This document shows positions 35,119 through 48,460 of a stretch of DNA of 64,000 nt, piece after piece. The notes under the pieces are model-generated. The model was not told the origin of the DNA. It saw only the letters and a program-made list of their open reading frames with translations, and made no database searches. The DNA comes from Phytophthora colocasiae (taxonomy: Eukaryota; Oomycota; Peronosporomycetes; Peronosporales; Peronosporaceae), in assembly GCA_018806915.1 (NCBI GenBank), contig JAGKQI010000084.1, forward strand, positions 62,001 through 126,000, written 5' to 3'. Positions within the stretch are counted from its first letter, which is position 1. Each line of letters opens with the position of its first letter. A program made the translations under genes and the position numbers.

Positions 35119-38100
35119 TTAATATTTACTTTTACAGTAGTATTTCAATTTTTACTTTTTACTTTCATATTTTAATATTTACTTTTTGTTATAACATAAT
35201 TACTTTGCTTTAACGTTCTTATTTGTTTGTTTTACTCTCTTCTTGCCGTTTTACTTTCCCCCACTGCTACTGTTGTGTCACGCGTCAATGGCCCCTGCTC
35301 CGAGAGCAGAGCGACGTCATTGACGCGTTCTTCGCCGCGAAGGTGAAAGCGAGAATGGTGCAGGAATCGAATCGGGTGAATGATTTTAATATGCGTGCAA
35401 GACAGGAAGTCAAAAAAATGTATAGGGAAGCAGGTGTCTAAAACGTTATGTGTAAAAGCTAACCTGAAAACTACCCTTTATTGTGTGATACAAAATAGCT
35501 GTTACGCTGTTAAAATAATTTGCCGTAAACATTCTTTTAAATAACATATGCATATATTTCAAAACGAACTGTAGCCTAGATGGCTGTGCAATGTGTGTTT
35601 GAAATGTGGATTCCTGGTTCGAACCTCTTCGGGAAATACTTTTACAAAAATAATTTCAAGTTTTGACAAATATTAAACGTGAAAATTAAAACTAAAAATC
35701 TTTTAAAAATATTGCTTTATAAATCAAAAAATAAATTTTACTGACCAATAAACCCGAGCAAAGCGGAGCCCTACAACTCAAACACACCGCCGCGTAGCGG
35801 CAGCGCCCAACTAGTCTTCATGTGCAACTTCACGTGCCTCAACACAGTCTTGTGGTCGAGCCACTTGGTGTGATGTGGCACGCGAAGTGCCAGCTCGTCG
35901 TGGCCGTCGCGGTCAGCTTGCACTGTCAGGTCGAGGTGGTGGAGGCAGAGCGTGCGCTGCACGTCCGTCCACAGTGACCCGATGTCGCCGTTGCGGCGCA
36001 GCTTCTCCGCGTGGTGCGAGGCAGCGAGCTCGGAGTTGAGAAAAAGTCGCACGAGCTTGTCATCACGCCCGCGTCAGTGCTCTTCCTGCAGGCGGAAGCG
36101 CTTGCGTGCCACCTGGCACACCTGAGTCTTGGCCACGGCAACGACTGCTGTGTCCTTCGAGTGTAGCATCTGCCAGCCATGCGCCACCTGCAACGCCAGG
36201 TGCATCACAAGAGGCTGCAGACCCAGACGTAGACATGTAGAAGAACTTGGTGGTGGCGGACTGGGGGAGATGCATCAGGTGGCGAGTCCTCGGACTACAG
36301 CGGTCTCGCGCCCTCAAGGGCGGCGCCTGCCCGGGCCGGGGCGGCGGCTTCGGAGTCCATACGGCAGAGTCGGGCTTCGACGCTTGAGGCGTCTAGGCGC
36401 GTCGCAGCTGAGGGGGGGGGGGGCAGACGGGCCAGACGGCGGTGGACTTGAGGCTGCCGAAGCGGCGCCGGTGCCGAGCAGTGACACTGTGCGTGAAGGC
36501 TCCGTCGGGCCGGTTTCGCCGGTCAGCGGGCCCAACACGGGGGCAAGGTCTCGTACAGCCTCGCCAGACGACGCGCTATAAAAAGACGCGTCACTAGCGA
36601 AGCTGGAGTGGCTGGCCGTGGAGCTGTCTCTTCGTCGGGGAGTTGGCGTAAGCGGAGGCGAGGTCTGCGCTGCGGGACTGCGTCCGGTCCGACTCGCATC
36701 ACTGCGTACACCTCACCGTCGTCGATGTCAGCGAGATCATCGTCTTGGTCGTCCGGATCAGTCGGTGTCCGGGGTGGAGGTTGAACGACAGGTGTAGCAG
36801 GTGGTGCCGGTGCCGGTGCGTCCATGGTGGTGCGGGTGCAGCCGGTGCCGTCGACGTGGGATGCCACACTCCAACTTGGAGCGACGGCGGTCGAGGGCGG
36901 CGTTGGCGAGGCGGTCAGCGTGGGCGTTCGCCTGGCGGTCGATGTGGTGGAGCCAGAAGCTCCTCACACGCGCGAGTTCCGCCTTGACGAGCCGGCGTAG
37001 CCCCTGAGCCGGGTGCTTCTCGTAGCGAAGATGCCCCGAATCTGCTGGATGATGAGGGTGCTATCGCCTTCCACGCGTAGGCATTCCACTCCATGATCGG
37101 CGGCGGCTCGGACGCCGAGCAGCAGCGCGGTGTACTCTGTCGTGTTGTTGGTTTCGCTGCTGCTCGGCATGTAGTGGGAGGCAGTCCACACCACAGGACC
37201 GCTGGGTTTGAACAGGGCTGCGCCAGCACTGCCAGGGCCTGGGTTGGCGCGACAGGCGCCGTCGAAGCGCAAAAGCCACTCGCCATCCTAGCCGCCGTCT
37301 CCATGTTCAGGTCCTCTGTCGTCCTTGGTCTCCTCTTCGTCCTTGGTCTCCTCGTCCTCCTTGGTCTCGTCAACGCGTGCTCCGCGCACGCGATAGGCGA
37401 GTTCCTTGGTCTTGGGGCAGCTCAGCGCGCGCGTGGTACTCCACGGCGTCGCGACCAACAGTAGGCGGTGCTTGGGCAGCTGCGACTGCTGCGACTCGAT
37501 GAGCAGCAGCAGCCGCAACTGCGTCGGCGAGCATGCCACCCGCCCTTGGTTAAATCCGACCACCGGACTGGGGCCGTACGGCAGAGTCGGGCTTCGACGC
37601 TTGAGGCGTCTAGGCGCGTCACGGCTGAGGGGGGGGGGGCAGACGGGCCAGACGGCGGTGGACTTGAGGCTGCCGAAGCGGCGCCGGTGCCGAGCAGTAG
37701 CACTGTGCGTGAAGGCTCCGTCGGGCCGGTTTCGCCGGTCAGCGGGCCCAACACGGGGCAGGTCTCGTACAGCCTCGCCAGACGACGCGCTATAAAAAGA
37801 CGCGTCGCTAGCGAAGCTGGAGTGGCTCGCCGTGGAGCATTCACTGTCGGTGGACAGCGAGCGCTCCTGGGGCTCCCAGTCCGGCTACCAGAAGCGCATG
37901 CGTCGATGTGTTGGTGAAGGGCCGTAAAAGATAAGAGAGATAGAAAGGTGAAATGCAGTTGGCCTCACGAAGTAGACGGTGAAAGACCTCGGAGACCGTC
38001 TCTAAACGCCCAGCAAGCTGGCCGGCACGGTATCTTTAAAAATGAAGAGAGCATGGTGTCCGTCTGTCCGTCCACGGATCACCATATCGATTTTAGCCAA

Positions 38101-38191
38101 TTATATGTTTTAAATATTTCTAACCAATTAGTTGCTGCCGAGCGCAGCGAAGGCGGCTACAAAGCACTTTTCAGCTCATTTTGCTTTTATT
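35119..38191 (+). repeat. array unit 12 (3073 bp)
   Basis: The short frame is at 35223-35441 and the A box at 35572. RNase H lies at about 36870-37272 and, like unit 10, has Trp with C4. The RT part lost one base near 36205 (GTGCATCACAAG). Confidence 0.9.
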
Positions 38192-41100
38192 TTAATATTT
38201 ACTTTTACAGTAGTATTTCAATTTTTACTTTTACTTTCATATTTTAATATTTACTTTTGTTATAACATAATTACTTTGCTTTAACGTTCTTATTTGTTTG
38301 TTTTACTCTCTTCTTGCCGTTTTACTTTCCCCACTGCTACTGTTGTGTCACGCGTCAATGGCCCCTGCTCCGAGAGCAGAGCGACGTCATTGACGCGTTC
38401 TTCGCCGCGAAGGTGAAAGCGAGAATGGTGCAGGAATCGAATCGGGTGAATGATTTTAATATGCGTGCAAGACAGGAAGTCAAAAAAATGTATAGGGAAG
38501 CAGGTGTCTAAAACGTTATGTGTAAAGCTAACCTGAAAACTACCCTTTATTGTGTGATACAAAATAGCTGTTACGCTGTTAAAATAATTTGCCGTAAACA
38601 TTCTTTTAAATAACATATGCATATATTTCAAAACGAACTGTAGCCTAGATGGCTGTGCAATGTGTGTTTGAAATGTGGATTCCTGGTTCGAACCTCTTCG
38701 AGAATAATACTTTTTACAAAAATAATTTCAAGTTTTGACAAATATTAAACGTGAAAATTAAAACTAAAAATCTTTTTAAAACAATTGCTTTATAAATCAA
38801 AAAATAAATTTTACTGACCAATAAACCCGAGCAAAGCGGAGCCCTACAACCCAAACACACCGCCGCGTAGCGGCAGCGCCCGGCTAGTCTTCATGTGCAA
38901 CTTCACGTGCCTCAACACAGTCTTGTGGTCGAGCCACTTGGTGTGATGTGGCACGCGAAGTGCCAGCTCGTCGTGGCCGTCGCGGTCAGCTTGCACTGTC
39001 AGGTCGAGGTGGTGGAGGCAGAGCGTGCGCTGCACGTCCGTCCACAGTGACCCGATGTCGCCGTTGCGGCGCAGCTTCTCCGCGTGGTGCGAGGCAGCGA
39101 GCTCGGAGTTGAGAAAAAGTCGCACGAGCTTGTCATCACGCCCGCGTCAGTGCTCTTCCTGCAGGCGGAAGCGCTTGCGTGCCACCTGGCACACCTGAGT
39201 CTTGGCCACGGCAACGACTGCTGTGTCCTTCGAGTGTAGCATCTGCCAGCCATGCGCCACCTGCAACGCCAGGTGCATCCACAAGAGGCTGCAGACCCAG
39301 ACGTAGACATGTAGAAGAACTTGGTGGTGGCGGACTGGGGGAGATGCATCAGGTGGCGAGTCCTCTGACTACAGCGGTCTCGCGCCCTCAAGGGCGGCGC
39401 CTGCCCGGGCCGGGGCGGCGGCTTCGGAGTCCATACGGCAGAGTCGGGCTTCGACGCTTGAGGCGTCTAGGCGCGTCACGGCTGAGGGGGGGGGGCAGAC
39501 GGGCCAGACGGCGGTGGACTTGAGGCTGCCGAAGCGGCGCCGGTGCCGAGCAGTGGCACTGTGCGTGAAGGCTCCGTCGGGCCGGTTTCGCCGGTCAGCG
39601 GGCCCAACACGGGGGCAAGGTCTCGTACAGCCTCGCCAGACGACGCGCTATAAAAAGACGCGTCACTAGCGAAGCTGGAGTGGCTGGCCGTGGAGCTGTC
39701 TCTTCGTCGGGGAGTTGGCGTAAGCGGAGGCGAGGTCTGCGCTGCGGGACTGCGTCCGGTCCGACTCGCATCACTGCGTACACCTCACCGTCGTCGATGT
39801 CAGCGAGATCATCGTCTTGGTCGTCCGGATCAGTCGGTGTCCGGGGTGGAGGTTGAACGACAGGTGTAGCAGGTGGTGCCGGTGCCGGTGCGTCCATGGT
39901 GGTGCGGGTGCAGCCGGTGCCGTCGACGTGGATGCCACACTCCAACTTGGAGCGACGGCGGTCGAGGGCGGCGTTGGCGAGGCGGTCAGCGTGGGCGTTC
40001 GCCTGGCGGTCGATGTGGTGGAGCTAGAAGCTCCTCACACGCGCGAGTTCCGCCTTGACGAGCCGGCGTAGCCCCCTGAGCCGGGTGCTTCTCGTAGCGA
40101 AGATGCCCCGAATCTGCTGGATGATGAGGGTGCTATCGCCTTCCACGCGTAGGCATTCCACTCCATGATCGGCGGCGGCCCGGACGCCGAGCAGCAGCGC
40201 GGTGTACTCTGTCGTGTTGTTGGTTTCGCTGCTGCTCGGCATGTAGTGGGAGGCAGTCCACACCACAGGACCGCTGGGTTTGAACAGGGCTGCGCCAGCA
40301 CTGCCAGGGCCTGGGTTGGCGCGACAGGCGCCGTCGAAGCGCAAAAGCCACTCGCCATCCTAGCCGCCGTCTCCATGTTCAGGTCCTCTGTCGTCCTTGG
40401 TCTCCTCTTCGTCCTTGGTCTCCTCGTCCTCCTTGGTCTCGTCAACGCGTGCTCCGCGCACGCGATAGGCGAGTTCCTTGGTCTTGGGGCAGCTCAGCGC
40501 GCGCGTGGTACTCCACGGCGTCGCGACCAACAGTAGGCGGTGCTTGGGCAGCTGCGACTGCTGCGACTCGATGAGCAGCAGCAGCCGAAACTGCGTCGGC
40601 GAGCATGCCACCCGCCCTTGGTTAAATCCGACCACCGGACTGGGGCCGTACGGCAGAGTCGGGCTTCGACGCTTGAGGCGTCTAGGCGCGTCACGGCTGA
40701 GGGGGGGGGGGCAGACGGGCCAGACGGCGGTGGACTTGAGGCTGCCGAAGCGGCGCCGGTGCCGAGCAGTGGCACTGTGCGTGAAGGCTCCGTCGGGCCG
40801 GTTTCGCCGGTCAGCGGGCCCAAAACGGGGGCAAGGTCTCGTACAGCCTCGCCAGACGACGCGCTATAAAAAGACGCGTCGCTAGCGAAGCTGGAGTGGC
40901 TGGCCGTGGAGCTGTCTCTTCGTCGGGGAGTTGGCGTAAGCACGACGCTTGAGGCGTCTAGGCGCGTCACGGCTGAGGGGGGGGGGCAGACGGGCCAGAC
41001 GGCGGTGGACTTGAGGCTGCCGAAGCGGCGCCGGTGCCGAGCAGTGGCACTGTGAATGAAGGCTCCGTCGGGCCGGTTTCGCCGGTCAGCGGGCCCAAAA

Positions 41101-44100
41101 CGGGGGCAAGGTCTCGTACAGCCTCGCCAGACGACGCGCTATAAAAAGACGCGTCACTAGCGAAGCTGGAGTGGCTGGCCGTGGAGCTGTCTCTTCGTCG
41201 GGGAGTTGGCGTAAGCACGACGCTTGAGGCGTCTAGGCGTGTCACGGCTGAGGGGGGGGCAGACGGGCCAGACGGCGGTGGACTTGAGGCTGCCGAAGCG
41301 GCGCCGGTGCCGAGCAGTGGCACTGTGCGTGAAGGCTCCGTCGGGCCGGTTTCGCCGGTCAGCGGGCCCAACACGGGGGCAAGGTCTCGTACAGCCTCGC
41401 CAGACGACGCGCTATAAAAAGACGCGTCACTAGCGAAGCTGGAGTGGCTGGCCGTGGAGCTGTCTCTTCGTCGGGGAGTTGGCGTAAGCGGAGGCGAGGT
41501 CTGCGCTGCGGGACTGCGTCCGGTCCGACTCGCATCACTGCGTACACCTCACCGTCGTCGATGTCAGCGAGATCATCGTCTTGGTCGTCCGGATCAGTCG
41601 GTGTCCGGGGTGGAGGTTGAACGACAGGTGTAGCAGGTGGTGCCGGTGCCGGTGCGTCCATGGTGGTGCGGGTGCAGCCGGTGCCGTCGACGTGGATGCC
41701 ACACTCCAACTTGGAGCGACGGCGGTCGAGGGCGGCGTTGGCGAGGCGGTCAGCGTGGGCGTTCGCCTGGCGGTCGATGTGGTGGAGCTAGAAGCTCCTC
41801 ACACGCGCGAGTTCCGCCTTGACGAGCCGGCGTAGCCCCCTGAGCCGGGTGCTTCTCGTAGCGAAGATGCCCCGAATCTGCTGGATGATGAGGGTGCTAT
41901 CGCCTTCCACGCGTAGGCATTCCACTCCATGATCGGCGGCGGCCCGGACGCCGAGCAGCAGCGCGGTGTACTCTGTCGTGTTGTTGGTTTCGCTGCTGCT
42001 CGGCATGTAGTGGGAGGCAGTCCACACCACAGGACCGCTGGGTTTGAACAGGGCTGCGCCAGCACTGCCAGGGCCTGGGTTGGCGCGACAGGCGCCGTCG
42101 AAGCGCAAAAGCCACTCGCCATCCTAGCCGCCGTCTCCATGTTCAGGTCCTCTGTCGTCCTTGGTCTCCTCTTCGTCCTTGGTCTCCTCGTCCTCCTTGG
42201 TCTCGTCAACGCGTGCTCCGCACACGCGATAGGCGAGTTCCTTGGTCTTGGGGGCAGCTCAGCGCGCGCGTGGTGCTCCACGGCGTCGCGACCAACAGTA
42301 GGCGGTGCTTGGGCAGCTGCGACTGCTGCGACTCGATGAGCAGCAGCAGCCGCAACTGCGTCGGCGAGCATGCCACCCGCCCTTGGTTAAATCCGACCAC
42401 CGGACTGGGGCCGTACGGCAGAGTCGGGCTTCGACGCTTGAGGCGTCTAGGCGCGTCACGGCTGAGGGGGGGGGGGGCAGACGGGCCAGACGGCGGTGGA
42501 CTTGAGGCTGCCGAAGCGGCGCCGGTGCCGAGCAGTGGCACTGTGCGTGAAGGCTCCGTCGGGCCGGTTTCGCCGGTCAGCGGGCCCAACACGGGGGCAA
42601 GGTCTCGTACAGCCTCGCCAGACGACGCGCTATAAAAAGACGCGTCACTAGCGAAGCTGGAGTGGCTGGCCGTGGAGCTGTCTCTTCGTCGGGGAGTTTG
42701 GCGTAAGCGGAGGCGAGGTCTGCGCTGCGGGACTGCGTCCGGTCCGACTCGCATCACTGCGTACACCTCACCGTCGTCGATGTCAGCGAGATCATCGTCT
42801 TGGTCGTCCGGATCAGTCGGTGTCCGGGGTGGAGGTTGAACGACAGGTGTAGCAGGTGGTGCCGGTGCCGGTGCGTCCATGGTGGTGCGGGTGCAGCCGG
42901 TGCCGTCGACGTGGATGCCACACTCCAACTTGGAGCGACGGCGGTCGAGGGCGGCGTTGGCGAGGCGGTCAGCGTGGGCGTTCGCCTGGCGGTCGATGTG
43001 GTGGAGCTAGAAGCTCCTCACACGCGCGAGTTCCGCCTTGACGAGCCGGCGTAGCCCCCTGAACCGGGTGCTTCTCGTAGCGAAGATGCCCCGAATCTGC
43101 TGGATGATGAGGGTGCTATCGCCTTCCACGCGTAGGCATTCCACTCCATGATCGGCGGCGGCCCGGACGCCGAGCAGCAGCGCGGTGTACTCTGTCGTGT
43201 TGTTGGTTTCGCTGCTGCTCGGCATGTAGTGGGAGGCAGTCCACACCACAGGACCGCTGGGTTTGAACAGGGGCTGCGCCAGCACTGCCAGGAGCCTGGG
43301 TTGGCGCGACAGGCGCCGTCGAAGCGCAAAAAGCCACTCGCCATCCTAGCCGCCGTCTCCATGTTCAGGTCGTCTGTCGTCCTTGGTCTCCTCTTCGTCC
43401 TTGGTCTACTCGTCCTCATTGGTCTCGTCAACGCGTTCTACGCAAACGCGAGAGGCGAGTTCCGGTCTTGGGGCAGCTCAGCGCGCGCGTGGTGCTCCAC
43501 GGCGTCGCGACCAACAGTAGGCGGTGCTTGGGCAGCTGCGACTGCTGCGACTCGATGAGCAGCAGCAGCCGCAACTGCGTCGGCGAGCATGCCACCCGCC
43601 CTTGGTTAAATCCGACCACCGGACTGGGGCCGTACGGCAGAGTCGGGCTTCGACGCTTGAGGCGTCTAGGCGCGTCACGGCTGAGGGGGGGGGGGGGGCA
43701 GACGGGCCAGACGGCGGTGGACTTGAGGCTGCCGAAGCGGCGCCGGTGCCGAGCAGTGGCACTGTGCGTGAAGGCTCCGTCGGGCCGGTTTCGCCGGTCA
43801 GCGGGCCCAACACGGGGGCAAGGTCTCGTACAGCCTCGCCAGACGACGCGCTATAAAAAGACGCGTCGCTAGCGAAGCTGGAGTGGCTCGCCGTGGAGCA
43901 CTCACTGTCGGTGGACGGCGAGCGCTCCCGGGGCTCCCAGTCCGGCTACCAGAAGCGCATGCGTCGATGTGTTGGTGAAGGGCCGTAAAAGATAAGAGAG
44001 ATAGAAAGGTGAAATGCAGTTGGCCTCACGAAGTAGACGGTGAAAGACCTCGGAGACCGTCCCCTAAACGCCCAGCAAGCTGGCCGGCACGGTATCTTTA

Positions 44101-44254
44101 AAAATGAAGAGAGCATGGTGTCCGTCTGTCCGTCCACGGATCACCATATCGATTTTAGCCAATTATATGTTTTAAATATTTCTAACCAATTAGTTGCTGC
44201 CGAGCGCAGCGAAGGCGGCTACAAAGCACTTTTCAGCTCATTTTGCTTTTTATT
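38192..44254 (+). repeat. array unit 13, expanded form (6063 bp)
   Basis: One short frame (38314-38511) and one Pol III unit (38641) are followed by three RNase H copies (about 39942-40344, 41706-42108 and 42925-43330) and six GC-rich modules. Between the first two RNase H copies two extra modules sit in tandem. The third RNase H region is the most divergent in the array at 43370-43470, so it has escaped homogenisation or came from elsewhere. Confidence 0.9.
40667..41491 (+). repeat. nested tandem of the GC-rich module, 275-bp period
   Basis: Within unit 13 the module is followed by TGTCTCTTCGTCGGGGAGTT and GGCGTAAGC and then restarts at ACGACGCTTGAGGCG. The joins are at 40941/40942 and 41216/41217, giving a 275-bp period. 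The same join occurs at 45775/45776 in unit 14. The modules differ at a few positions, for example GTGAATGAAGG at 41052. Confidence 0.85.
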
Positions 44255-46381
44255 TTAATATTTACTTTTACAGTAGTATTTCAATTTTTACTTTTTACTT
44301 TCATATTTTAATATTTACTTTTTGTTATAACAGAATTACTTTGCTTTAACGTTCTTATTTGTTTGTTTTACTCTCTTCTTGCTGTTTACATTCCATCCAC
44401 TGCTACTGCTGTGTCACACGTCAATGGCCCCTGCCCCGAGAGCAGAGCGACGTCATTGACGCGTTCTTCGCTGCGAAGGTGAAAGCGGGAATCGAATCGG
44501 GTGAATGATTTTAATGTGCGTGCAAGATAGGAAGTCAAAAATGTATAGGGAAGCAGGTGTCTAAAAGTTATGTGTAAAGCTAACCTGAAAACTACCCTTT
44601 ATTGTGTGATACAAAATAGCTGTTACGCTGTTAAAATAATTTGCCGTAAACATTCTTTTAAATAACATATGCATATATTTCAAAACGAACTGTAGCCTAG
44701 ATGGCCGTGCAATGTGTGTTTGAAATGTGGATTCCTGGTTCGAACCTCTTCGGGAAATACTTTTTACAAAAATAATTTCAAGTTTGACAAATATTAAACG
44801 TGAAAATTAAAACTAAAAATCTTTTTAAAACAATTGCTTTATAAATCAAAAAATAAATTTTACTGACCAATAAACCCGAGCAAAGCGGAGCCCTACAACC
44901 CAAACACACCGCCGCGTAGCGGCAGCGCCCGGCTAGTCTTCATGTGCAACTTCACGTGCCTCAACACAGTCTTGTGGTCGAGCCACTTGGTGTGATGTGG
45001 CACGCGAAGTGCCAGCTCGTCGTGGCCGTCGCGGTCAGCTTGCACTGTCAGGTCGAGGTGGTGGAGGCAGAGCGTGCGCTGCACGTCCGTCCACAGTGAC
45101 CCGATGTCGCCGTTGCGGCGCAGCTTCTCCGCGTGGGGCGAGGCAGCGAGCTCGGAGTTGAGAAAAAGTCGCACGAGCTTGTCATCACGCCCGCGTCAGT
45201 GCTCTTCCTGCAGGCGGAAGCGCTTGCGTGCCACCTGGCACACCTGAGTCTTGGCTACGGCAACGACTGCTGTGTCCTTCGAGTGTAGCATCTGCCAGCC
45301 ATGCACCACCTGCAACGCCAGGTGCATCTCCACAAGAGGCTGCAGACCCAGACGTAGACATGTAGAAGAACTTGGTGGTGGCGGACTGGGGGAGATACAT
45401 CAGGTGGCGAGTCCTCTGACTACAGCGGTCTCGCGCCCTCAAGGGCGGCGCCTGCCCGGGCCGGGGCGGCGGCTTCGGAGTCCATACGGCAGAGTCGGGC
45501 TTCGACGCTTGGGGCGTCTAGGCGCGTCGCGGCTGGGAGGGGGGGCAGACGGGCCAGACGGCGGTGGACTTGAGGCTGCCGAAGCGGCGCCGGTGCCGAG
45601 CAGTGGCACTGTGCGTGAAGGCTCCGTCGGGCCGGTTTCGCCGGTCAGCGGGCCCAACACGGGGGCAAGGTCTCGTACAGCCTCGCCAGACGACGCGCTA
45701 TAAAAAGACGCGTCACTAGCGAAGCTGGAGTGGCTGGCCGTGGAGCTGTCTCTTCGTCGAGGAGTTGGCGTAAGCACGACGCTTGAGGCGTCTAGGCGTG
45801 TCACGGCTGAGGGGGGGGGGGGGGGCAGACGGGCCAGACGGCGGTGGACTTGAGGCTGCCGAAGCGGCGCCGGTGCCGAGCAGTGGCACTGTGCGTGAAG
45901 GCTCCGTCGGGCCGGTTTCGCCGGTCAGCGGGCCCAAAACGGGGGCAAGGTCTCGCACAGCCTCGCCAGACGACGCGCTATAAAAAGACGCGTCGCTAGC
46001 GAAGCTGGGGTGGCTCGCCGTGGAGCACTCACTGTCGGTGGACGGCGAGCGCTCCCGGGGCTCCCGGTCCGGCTACCAGAAGCGCATGCGTCGATGTGTT
46101 GGTGAAGGGCCGTAAAAGATAAGAGAGATAGAAAGGTGAAATGCAGTTGGCCTCACGAAGTAGACGGTGAAAGACCTCGGAGACCGTCCCCTAAACGCCC
46201 AGCAAGCTGGCCGGCACGGTATCTTTAAAAATGAAGAGAGCATGGTGTCCGTCTGTCCGTCCACGGATCACCATATCGATTTTAGCCAATTATATGTTTT
46301 AAATATTTCTAACCAATTAGTTGCTGCCGAGCGCAGCGAAGGCGGCTACAAAGCACTTTTCAGCTCATTTTGCTTTTTATT
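44255..46381 (+). repeat. array unit 14, short form with module doublet (2127 bp)
   Basis: The short frame has the same 11-bp deletion as unit 8. RNase H is absent. Two GC-rich modules are joined at GTAAGC/ACGACG (45775/45776), the same breakpoint as in unit 13. The downstream tail reads CTCCCGGTCCGG near 46066, a variant found again only in the inverted copy. Confidence 0.9.
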
Positions 46382-48460
46382 TTAATATTTACTTTTACAG
46401 TAGTATTTCAATTTTTACTTTTTACTTTCATATTTTAATATTTACTTTTTGTTATAACAGAATTACTTTGCTTTAACGTTCTTATTTGTTTGTTTTACTC
46501 TCTTCTTGCCGTTTTACTTTCCCCCACTGCTACTGTTGTGTCACGCGTCAATGGCCCCTGCTCCGAGAGCAGAGCGACGTCATTGACGCGTTCTTCGCCG
46601 CGAAGGTGAAAGCGAGAATGGTGCAGGAATCGAATCGGGTGAATGATTTTAATATGCGTGCAAGACAGGAAGTCAAAAAAATGTATAGGGAAGCAGGTGT
46701 CTAAAAAGTTATGTGTAAAGCTAACCTGAAAACTACCCTTTATTGTGTGATACAAAATAGCTGTTACGCTGTTAAAATAATTTGCCGTAAACATTCTTTT
46801 AAATAACATATGCATATATTTCAAAACGAACTGTAGCCTAGATGGCTGTGCAATGTGTGTTTGAAATGTGGATTCCTGGTTCGAACCTCTTCGGGAAATA
46901 CTTTTTACAAAAATAATTTCAAGTTTGACAAATATTAAACGTGAAAATTAAAACTAAAAATCTTTTTAAAACAATTGCTTTATAAATCAAAAAATAAATT
47001 TTACTGACCAATAAACCCGAGCAAAGCGGAGCCCTACAACCCAAACACACCGCCGCGTAGCGGCAGCGCCCGGCTAGTCTTCATGTGCAACTTCACGTGC
47101 CTCAACACAGTCTTGTGGTCGAGCCACTTGGTGTGATGTGGCACGCGAAGTGCCAGCTCGTCGTGGCCGTCGCGGTCAGCTTGCACTGTCAGGTCGAGGT
47201 GGTGGAGGCAGAGCGTGCGCTGCACGTCCGTCCACAGTGACCCGATGTCGCCGTTGCGGCGCAGCTTCTCCGCGTGGTGCGAGGCAGCGAGCTCGGAGTT
47301 GAGAAAAAGTCGCACGAGCTTGTCATCACGCCCGCGTCAGTGCTCTTCCTGCAGGCGGAAGCGCTTGCGTGCCACCTGGCACACCTGAGTCTTGGCTACG
47401 GCAACGACTGCTGTGTCCTTCGAGTGTAGCATCTGCCAGGCATGCGCCACCTGCAACGCCAGGTGCATCTCCACAAGAGGTTTTAAAAAGATTTTTAGTT
47501 TTAATTTTCACGTTTAATCTTTGTCAAACTTGAAATTATTTTTGTAAAAAGTATTTCCCGAAGAGGTTCGAACCAGGAATCCACATTTCAAACACACATT
47601 GCACAGCCATCTAGGCTACAGTTCGTTTTGAAATATATGCATATGTTATTTAAAAGAATGTTTACGGCAAATTATTTTAACAGCGTAACAGCTATTTTGT
47701 ATCACACAATAAAGGGTAGTTTTCAGGTTAGCTTTACACATAACTTTTTAGACACCTGCTTCCCTATACATTTTTTTGACTTCCTGTCTTGCACGCATAT
47801 TAAAATCATTCACCCGATTCGATTCCTGCACCATTCTCGCTTTCACCTTCGCGGCGAAGAACGCGTCAATGACGTCGCTCTGCTCTCGGAGCAGGGGCCA
47901 TTGACGCGTGACACAACAGTAGCAGTGGGGGAAAGTAAAACGGCAAGAAGAGAGTAAAACAAACAAATAAGAACGTTAAAGCAAAGTAATTCTGTTATAA
48001 CAAAAAGTAAATATTAAAATATGAAAGTAAAAAGTAAAAATTGAAATACTACTGTAAAAGTAAATATTAAAATAAAAAGCAAAATGAGCTGAAAAGTGCT
48101 TTGTAGCCGCCTTCGCTGCGCTCGGCAGCAACTAATTGGTTAGAAATATTTAAAACATATAATTGGCTAAAATCGATATGGTGATCCGTGGACGGACAGA
48201 CGGACACCATGCTCTCTTCATTTTTAAAGATACCGTGCCGGCCAGCTTGCTGGGCGTTTAGGGGACGGTCTCCGAGGTCTTTCACCGTCTACTTCGTGAG
48301 GCCAACTGCATTTCACCTTTCTATCTCTCTTATCTTTTACGGCCCTTCACCAACACATCGACGCATGCGCTTCTGGTAGCCGGACCGGGAGCCCCGGGAG
48401 CGCTCGCCGTCCACCGACAGTGAGTGCTCCACGGCGAGCCACTCCAGCTTCGCTAGCGAC
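45993..48460. repeat. inverted repeat, two 0.98-kb arms around a 0.5-kb spacer
   Basis: The left arm, about 45993-46977, is copied in reverse at 47480-48460, including the tail, AT tract, short frame and Pol III unit. The reverse arm keeps the rare GGACCGGGAG variant of unit 14/15 (plus-strand CTCCCGGTCC at 46066), so it was copied from this neighbour. The spacer (46978-47479) is the RT remnant of unit 15. The inverted arm sits inside an otherwise continuous RT remnant, with only CTGCA lost between 47479 and 48461. Confidence 0.9.
46382..47479 (+). repeat. array unit 15, truncated (1098 bp)
   Basis: The short frame is at 46486-46704, the A box at 46834 and the RT remnant begins at about 47030. 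The unit stops inside the RT part at ...CACAAGAGG (47479), where an inverted segment begins. The plus-oriented sequence resumes at 48461 with GACCCAGACG, five bases further along the normal unit. Confidence 0.9.

Noticed and set aside
42206..42928. A 240-codon minus-strand open frame in the array
   Set aside because: It arises from frame fusion across the linker and the two GC-rich modules. It is not conserved between units and has no domain.
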